Source: Peptococcaceae bacterium
GTDB lineage: Bacteria; Bacillota; Desulfitobacteriia; Desulfitobacteriales; Syntrophobotulaceae
NCBI GenBank assembly: GCA_012523535.1
Contig: JAAYII010000362.1
Span: 1 to 10,064, forward strand
Reading direction: 5' to 3'
DNA: 10,064 nt
The notes below the pieces were generated by a model that ran no database searches, was not told the DNA's origin, and saw only the letters and a list, made by a program, of their open reading frames with translations. The position numbers and the translations under genes are program-made. This document shows positions 5,568 through 10,064 of this stretch, piece by piece. Numbering within the stretch: the stretch's first letter is position 1; the number at the start of each line of letters is the position of its first letter.

Positions 5568-7529
5568 ATGTTTGATACTTATAAAATGGGTTATGTTAGG
5601 GTAGGAGCGGCAGTCCCCAAAATAGAGATTGGCAATCCCCAAGCCAATACTCTTAGCATTATTGATTTAATAGAGCGGGCTGCAGCGCTCCAGATTAAAG
5701 TCTTGGTTTTTCCCGAACTTTGTTTGACCGGTTATACTTGCGCCGATCTTTTTCAACAACGATTGCTGTTGGATCGAACAATATCCGGTCTACAGCTTTT
5801 ACTGGATACTACCCGGGATAAAAAATATGAAATGTTAATTATCGTCGGAATGCCTGTGGAAGCTGATAACCAACTATTTAACTGCGGTATAGTGTTGCAC
5901 AGAGGGAAAATTTTAGGAGTTGTACCCAAGGTATTTATCCCAAATTATAATGAATTTTATGAGAAGAGATGGTTTAGTTCCGCCACAGAACGGGTCAAGG
6001 ATAGCATAGTATTGTGTTCACAAGAAGTGCCCTTTGGCGAAAATCTTTTATTTAGGGATAGCGTGGGCCCCTTATGCCTGGGGCTGGAATTATGTGAAGA
6101 CCTCTGGACACCTATCCCCCCCAGTTCCCTTCATACTCTGCACGGCGCCAACCTAATTCTGAATTTGTCGGCCAGCAATGAACTTGTCGGTAAGATGGAA
6201 TACCGGGAATCTTTGGTACGCCAACAATCAGCCCGTTGCGTAACCGCATATGTTTACGCTTCGGCCGGTCCAAGTGAATCAACGACCGATATGGTATTCG
6301 GCGGACATTTATTGGTCGCCGAAAACGGTCAAATGTTAGCGGAAAAACAATTCCAAGAGCCGGAATTGATTTATGCCGATGTTGATATACAAATGTTGAT
6401 GCATGAACGCCATAAAACCAACAATTTAATCAATACCAGATTTATTGACCCTACCTACAGAACTATCTTTTTTAATTTAAATTCAACATTCTCGGCCCAA
6501 CATCCAATAAGGCTGCAGAGATCGATTAAACCTTACCCCTTTGTACCCGACAAAAAGGAAGACCGTGACAAACGTTGCCGGGAGATATTTACTATCCAGA
6601 CCATGGGCTTAGTCCAAAGACTGAAAAAAATCGGAGTCCAAAAAGTTATAATCGGTATTTCCGGCGGTTTGGATTCCACTCTGGCCTTGTTGGTATGCCG
6701 GGAAGCTTTTGCCGTTTTAAAATACCCTTTCTCCCAGGTATTAGGGATTACCATGCCAGGTTTTGGAACAACAAATCGTACCAAAAAAAATGCCCAGGCC
6801 TTAATGAAAGAATTGGGCATCCAAAGCAGGGAAATATCTATTGTTGATGCTTGTACCCAACATTTCAAAGACATCGGTCACGATCCGCAAATTCACGATA
6901 TAACTTATGAAAATGTTCAAGCCAGGGAACGTACCCAGATACTCATGGATTTAGCCAATAAGGAAAATGCTCTTGTCGTGGGAACCGGTGACCTGTCTGA
7001 ACTGGCTTTAGGCTGGTGTACTTATAACGGTGACCATATGAGCCATTACGCCGTTAATGCCGGAGTACCCAAAACCCTGGTAAAATACCTAATCTCCTGG
7101 TATGCCGATACAACGGAAAATTCCCGGGTGGCTGAAATCCTCAAAGACATTCTGAACACGCCTATCAGCCCGGAATTATTGCCTCCTGACCACACTGACA
7201 AAATAGAACAAAAAACTGAGGATATTATCGGTTCTTATGACCTGCATGATTTTTTCCTTTACTATATGTTGCGTTGGGGGTTTTCACCTCTTAAAATCTA
7301 TTACCTCGCTTGTCAAGCTTTTGAAGAAAAATTCAGCGACCAGGAAATCCTAAAGTGGTTAAAAGTCTTTTACCGCAGGTTTTTCAGCCAGCAATTCAAG
7401 CGGTCTTGCCTGCCTGACGGACCAAAAGTGGGAACCATCTGCCTCTCCCCTCGTGGAGACTGGCGGATGCCGAGTGATGCCAGTGCGGCAATCTGGCTGC
7501 AGGAACTGGAGAAATTACAAAGCTTATAA
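5568..7529 (+). CDS. nadE: glutamine-dependent NAD+ synthetase
   Basis: Last step of NAD synthesis: ATP-dependent amidation of nicotinic acid adenine dinucleotide with ammonia taken from glutamine, in the cytosol. The 653-residue protein has both family domains. The N-terminal nitrilase-like glutaminase (about 1-290) has catalytic triad E50 (VFPELCLTGY), K121 (GVVPKVFIPN) and C176 (LGLELCEDLW). The C-terminal ATP-pyrophosphatase synthetase (about 340-653) has the SGGLDS loop at 365-370, the GTGDLSELALGWCTYNGDHM segment (472-491) and PPDHTDKIEQ (539-548). Length is normal for the two-domain form, so the enzyme should use glutamine and not only free ammonia. Start choice: ATG 5568 follows AGGAAAGGG by 8 nt; an upstream in-frame TTG at 5502 lies in the promoter itself and is rejected. 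Monocistronic; convergent with the alcohol dehydrogenase gene and separated from it by a shared hairpin. Confidence 0.96.
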   Translation: MFDTYKMGYVRVGAAVPKIEIGNPQANTLSIIDLIERAAALQIKVLVFPELCLTGYTCADLFQQRLLLDRTISGLQLLLDTTRDKKYEMLIIVGMPVEADNQLFNCGIVLHRGKILGVVPKVFIPNYNEFYEKRWFSSATERVKDSIVLCSQEVPFGENLLFRDSVGPLCLGLELCEDLWTPIPPSSLHTLHGANLILNLSASNELVGKMEYRESLVRQQSARCVTAYVYASAGPSESTTDMVFGGHLLVAENGQMLAEKQFQEPELIYADVDIQMLMHERHKTNNLINTRFIDPTYRTIFFNLNSTFSAQHPIRLQRSIKPYPFVPDKKEDRDKRCREIFTIQTMGLVQRLKKIGVQKVIIGISGGLDSTLALLVCREAFAVLKYPFSQVLGITMPGFGTTNRTKKNAQALMKELGIQSREISIVDACTQHFKDIGHDPQIHDITYENVQARERTQILMDLANKENALVVGTGDLSELALGWCTYNGDHMSHYAVNAGVPKTLVKYLISWYADTTENSRVAEILKDILNTPISPELLPPDHTDKIEQKTEDIIGSYDLHDFFLYYMLRWGFSPLKIYYLACQAFEEKFSDQEILKWLKVFYRRFFSQQFKRSCLPDGPKVGTICLSPRGDWRMPSDASAAIWLQELEKLQSL

Positions 7530-7538
7530 TGATAAAGA

Positions 7539-7569
7539 AACTGCCTCCGGTAAAAGCTCGGAAGCAGTT
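7539..7569. terminator. bidirectional terminator between nadE and the alcohol dehydrogenase gene
   Basis: AACTGCCTCCG (7539-7549) pairs with CGGAAGCAGTT (7559-7569): an 11-bp stem with a single C-A mismatch and a 9-nt loop. It begins 9 nt after the nadE stop and lies 42 nt beyond the stop of the opposing gene. On the minus strand TTTCTTTATC follows the stem; on the plus strand CTTAACTTTA follows, a poorer U-tract. Confidence 0.7.
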
Positions 7570-7611
7570 CTTAACTTTAGACCACATATTAATTTAAGTT
7601 AGCCGGTAAAT

Positions 7612-8784
7612 TCAGTTTTTGAAAGCTTCTTCGTATAATTTGGTTACATCTTCGGCGGATGCCGGTCTGGGGTTAGTTGTAATCGGATTATCCATCAGGG
7701 CTCTTTCCACCATGGCAGGTATCTTATCTTTAGTAGCGCCAATATCATCAAGATATTTAGGAACTTCCAATTCATCGCAAAGTTGTTGAACCATTTCAAC
7801 CGCTTTTTCTGCGGCTTGCTCAACAGTCAACCCTCTGATGTCGGCTCCCATGGCTTCTGCAATGTCGGCAAATTTTTGCAAGTTGGAAGATAAGTTATAC
7901 CTCATAACACGGGTTAACAACATGGCATTGGCCAAACCATGAGGTGTATTAAAGAAAGCACTGAGCTGGTGAGCCATGGCATGGCAAACTCCCAAACCAT
8001 TAAGGCTGAAAGAAGTACCTCCCATCATGGAAGCCACAAGCATATCTTCCCTCGCTTTGATATTGTTACCGTCTTTAACCGCTGTCCGTAAGGAACGACT
8101 AATCAGCCTAATACCATGAAGGGCGAAGGCGTCTGCCGGAGGGAATCCCGTTATAGCTACATAAGATTCAATGCAGTGAGTTAGAGCATCTATTCCGGTA
8201 AAGGCTGTAAGTTTAGGAGGCATAGTTACCGTTAATTCGGCGTCAAGAATTGCGACATCCGCTAGCAATAAAGGACTCAGAACACCGAACTTGACTTGTT
8301 TTTCGGTATCAGTAATTACTCCGACATATGTTACTTCCGATCCTGTTCCCGCTGTGGTTGGAACGGCAATAAAAGGCAAGAGTTTGGGAGTAATTTTGGT
8401 AATGCCGCCGATTGCAATATCATATTCCGTTACATGGCCGCCGTGAGTATAGACTACATTTGCGGCTTTGGCTGTATCAATAGGGCTGCCACCACCTATA
8501 GCAACAATGATATCCGGCTCTTCTTTTTTCATAAAGTCTACAGCGTTATGAACCATATCCACTACAGGGTTAGGGCCAATATCGGCAAATAAGCAAACTT
8601 GAAGACCTTGACTCTTTAAATCGTTCATTACATTGGTGATCATCGGAAAGTCTTTCATAACACTATCGGTAAAGATAATCACTTTACTCTTGTTCATGCT
8701 TTTAACGATTTCAGCAAGGTCCTTAATTGCACCTGGATAAGAAACTACTCTTTTGGGCCAGCAATCAAACATTCTCACCGGCAT
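7612..8784 (-). CDS. iron-containing alcohol dehydrogenase
   Basis: NAD(P)-dependent alcohol/aldehyde oxidoreductase of the group III (Fe-ADH) family, cytosolic. The 390-residue product is the usual length. Its N-terminal Rossmann-type domain carries IVAIGGGSPIDTAKAAN (93-109, GGGS at 97-100), then VPTTAGTGSEVT (141-152). The helical domain carries the metal ligands, by analogy with E. coli FucO: D199 and H203 (GIDALTHCIESY), H268 (GVCHAMAHQ) and H282 (NTPHGLANAM); H272 is the nearby conserved histidine. All are intact. The overall look is close to 1,3-propanediol or butanol dehydrogenase-like proteins, but the substrate cannot be read from sequence. Start choice: AAAGGTGGG (8792-8800) stands 7 nt before ATG 8784; a GTG at 8796 overlaps that site. 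The gene stands alone, convergent with nadE; a 9-bp tandem repeat lies about 150 nt upstream. Confidence 0.93.
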   Translation of the reverse strand: MPVRMFDCWPKRVVSYPGAIKDLAEIVKSMNKSKVIIFTDSVMKDFPMITNVMNDLKSQGLQVCLFADIGPNPVVDMVHNAVDFMKKEEPDIIVAIGGGSPIDTAKAANVVYTHGGHVTEYDIAIGGITKITPKLLPFIAVPTTAGTGSEVTYVGVITDTEKQVKFGVLSPLLLADVAILDAELTVTMPPKLTAFTGIDALTHCIESYVAITGFPPADAFALHGIRLISRSLRTAVKDGNNIKAREDMLVASMMGGTSFSLNGLGVCHAMAHQLSAFFNTPHGLANAMLLTRVMRYNLSSNLQKFADIAEAMGADIRGLTVEQAAEKAVEMVQQLCDELEVPKYLDDIGATKDKIPAMVERALMDNPITTNPRPASAEDVTKLYEEAFKN

Positions 8785-8937
8785 TAACAATCCCACCTTT
8801 ATAATATTTTTATTATTTTTTTAGCCTTTGGCCAATTCCATTATGGGGAACAGGCAAAAGACCGACGTACTTAGATAAGACTAAAGCACATATGTAATTG
8901 ATAGCATTAAGTTATCGATTTTGATCTTGTACTTTTT

Positions 8938-8955
8938 TTAACAAAGTTAACAAAG
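8938..8955. repeat. tandem 9-bp direct repeat upstream of the alcohol dehydrogenase gene
   Basis: TTAACAAAG occurs twice back to back (8938-8946, 8947-8955). TTAACAA matches one arm of the Rex operator type known in clostridia (TTGTTAA-N4-TTAACAA), but here the arms are direct, not inverted, so a Rex site is not established. Confidence 0.5.
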
Positions 8956-9019
8956 AATATCTAACCCTTTCTAATAGTAATATAATCCAGTCTAAATATC
9001 AATAATGAAAAATTTCGCA

Positions 9020-9058
9020 ATTGCCAGAATATTTTTTCCCTGTAATTTCCTTGGCAAT
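9020..9058. repeat. spaced inverted repeat upstream of the glycosidase gene
   Basis: ATTGCCA (9020-9026) and TGGCAAT (9052-9058) are perfect reverse complements with 25 bases between them. The left arm overlaps an 8-bp palindrome GCAATTGC (9017-9024). The right arm covers TTGGCA, a five-of-six -35 match, so a regulator binding here could affect the gene at 9133. Confidence 0.35.
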
Positions 9059-9079
9059 CTAGGCTTAGAAATGAGAAAA

Positions 9080-9085
9080 TATAAT
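9080..9085 (+). promoter_or_regulatory. possible -10 element of the glycosidase gene
   Basis: A perfect TATAAT stands 47 nt before the ATG at 9133. The best -35-like hexamer, TTGGCA (9051-9056), is 23 nt away, too far for a normal promoter. Confidence 0.35.
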
Positions 9086-9132
9086 ATACTTCCAAATAAT
9101 AATCATATCCGTTGGCAGGAGAATACAATTTT

Positions 9133-10064
9133 ATGAAGCTAAGAATTAAAATCAAGCGACTAACTATTTTCTTAGTTTATAACCTTATTTTAACTTGCAT
9201 TTTAGCCCCTTTTATTGTTTTTTGGGGTCCTTTCCAGGATTTAAAAGCCTTGGCGGTCGGTACTATTGCCACTTCCCGCCATCCCCAAGTGGTTGAAGCT
9301 TTTCTGTCCCCAAATGAGATCAAAGAAATTATGAATTGGAGTGAAAACCAAGGTATAAGCCCCGGCAGCCAAATATATACGGGTAACCGTTTCACTGATG
9401 CGGAAGGTATAACGATAGAAGAGATTGAAGGCAAAGGTTTTAAAGGTATAGTAATGTTAATTGAAGACCCAAAGCGAGTTAAGCTGGCTATAACCAAAGA
9501 AATCGGTATCGTCGGTCAACGTGTAAGCGATTTGGTGGCAGAAACTGGAGCAATCGCCGGCATTAATGCCGGGGGTTTTTATGATCCCAACGGTAAAGGC
9601 AACGGCGCTTTTCCCGACGGTATTACTGTCCAAAACGGGCAAATCGTTCACAACAATATTGGCAGGCAAAAAGCACATATTGTAGGCTTAAACAAAGATG
9701 GAAAGCTTATTGCAGAGGATATGACAGCTGAACAGGTTCTGGAAAAACAAATTATGGAAGCAGTAACCTTTTATCCCGTTCTCATTAAGGATGGCAAACC
9801 GGTCATAAAGGGAGACGGAGGATGGGGAATCGGTCCGCGTACAGGTATCGGCCAAAGGGCGGACGGTACGATAATCTTTGTGGTTATTGACGGTCGCCAG
9901 CCAACCTGGAGTATTGGAGCAACATTGAGTGATTTAATGGATGTGTTTAGGAGATATGGAGCTGTAACCGCTGTTAATCTCGATGGAGGTTCCTCAACCA
10001 CCATGGTTTTTCGAGGCAAAGTAATTAACAAAGTCTGCGGTTTTTTTGGAGAACGATATATACC
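9133..10064 (+). CDS. membrane-anchored phosphodiester glycosidase-like protein (NAGPA domain), C-terminal end outside window
   Basis: Envelope-facing protein of the phosphodiester glycosidase / exopolysaccharide-related family (NAGPA domain), whose human member removes GlcNAc from phosphodiesters; the bacterial substrate is unknown. I translated 310 residues. A basic start (MKLRIKIKR) and one hydrophobic segment (10-32) form a type II anchor or uncleaved signal. A linker of about 70 residues follows, then the domain: GIVMLIEDPKRV near 105-116, INAGGFYDPNG (144-154), GPRTGIGQRADG, and the signature NLDGGSSTTM (282-291). The frame is still open at the right edge, at GERYI; family members usually end some 10-20 residues later, so little is missing. 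Start choice: AGGAGA (9117-9122) lies 10 nt before ATG 9133. The gene appears monocistronic on its left side and is divergent from the alcohol dehydrogenase gene. Confidence 0.9.
   Translation, partial: MKLRIKIKRLTIFLVYNLILTCILAPFIVFWGPFQDLKALAVGTIATSRHPQVVEAFLSPNEIKEIMNWSENQGISPGSQIYTGNRFTDAEGITIEEIEGKGFKGIVMLIEDPKRVKLAITKEIGIVGQRVSDLVAETGAIAGINAGGFYDPNGKGNGAFPDGITVQNGQIVHNNIGRQKAHIVGLNKDGKLIAEDMTAEQVLEKQIMEAVTFYPVLIKDGKPVIKGDGGWGIGPRTGIGQRADGTIIFVVIDGRQPTWSIGATLSDLMDVFRRYGAVTAVNLDGGSSTTMVFRGKVINKVCGFFGERYI

Larger units (their letters stand above)
8785..9132. other. divergent intergenic region between alcohol dehydrogenase and glycosidase genes
   Basis: About 350 AT-rich bases with no convincing gene. 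It must hold the promoters of both flanking genes. Seen in it: a TTGGCCAA palindrome near 8827-8834, a GGGGAACAGGC sequence at 8845-8855 loosely like the REP-type motif at 3331, a 9-bp direct repeat (8938-8955), a TATAAT at 8981-8986 without a -35, a 7-bp inverted repeat (9020-9058) and a TATAAT at 9080-9085. No strong promoter for the alcohol dehydrogenase gene could be picked out. Confidence 0.6.

Noticed and set aside
8820..8845. Possible sigma-54 (-24/-12) promoter before the alcohol dehydrogenase gene
   Set aside because: The GG and GC dinucleotides around TGGAATTGGCCAAAGGC are not 10 nt apart and the TGGCAC core is absent.
8961..9155. 64-residue minus-strand open frame in the divergent intergenic region
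   Set aside because: AT-rich composition, no ribosome site, overlaps the glycosidase start and resembles no known small protein.
1..10064. CRISPR array, tRNA or rRNA genes, intact insertion sequence, toxin-antitoxin or phage genes
   Set aside because: No regularly spaced repeats, cloverleaf or rRNA sequence, transposase, integrase or phage protein could be recognised on either strand.

Overview
This window carries eight protein-coding genes of ordinary bacterial type and no RNA gene, CRISPR array, prophage or intact mobile element that I can see. Gene content (Hsp33 with a Firmicutes-like N-terminus, glutamine-dependent NAD synthetase, a MoxR/DUF58/DUF4129 cluster, an iron alcohol dehydrogenase, a phosphodiester-glycosidase-type exported protein), moderately AT-rich DNA, strong GGAGG-type ribosome sites and extended -10 promoters suggest a low-to-mid GC Firmicute. 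My best guess is an anaerobic clostridium of the Peptococcaceae/Desulfotomaculum kind; this placement is inference, not proof.

Layout. Positions 1-5306 are all on the minus strand. In transcription order they are hslO (redox-regulated chaperone Hsp33, probable TTG start), a weak hairpin terminator, then a tightly packed three-gene operon: a MoxR-type AAA+ ATPase, a DUF58 membrane protein and a polytopic membrane protein with a DUF4129-like tail (about 1 nt between genes, each ribosome site lying in the preceding gene). After a 139-nt gap comes the 5' part of an NADP-type isocitrate dehydrogenase gene, whose 3' end lies outside the window. Positions 5307-5567 are a divergent promoter region serving hslO (left) and nadE (right), with clear TGnTATAAT extended -10 elements in both directions. 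nadE (5568-7529, plus) converges on an iron-containing alcohol dehydrogenase (7612-8784, minus), with a shared hairpin between them. A second divergent region (8785-9132) holds short repeats and leads into an N-terminally anchored phosphodiester glycosidase-like protein (9133 to the right edge, plus), which is nearly complete.

How the genes relate. Only the MoxR-DUF58-DUF4129 genes form a convincing functional unit: an ATPase and two membrane partners in the arrangement known from envelope-associated MoxR systems, here without the transglutaminase or von Willebrand-factor genes often found beside them. The rest are housekeeping or redox genes (citrate-cycle carbon flow, NAD synthesis, disulfide-stress chaperone, alcohol/aldehyde interconversion) that look independently transcribed. 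I did not find a clearly undescribed system. The observations most worth checking are a REP-like motif read through as coding sequence at the N-terminus of the DUF58 protein, the reduced MoxR cluster, and repeats in the two divergent promoter regions.
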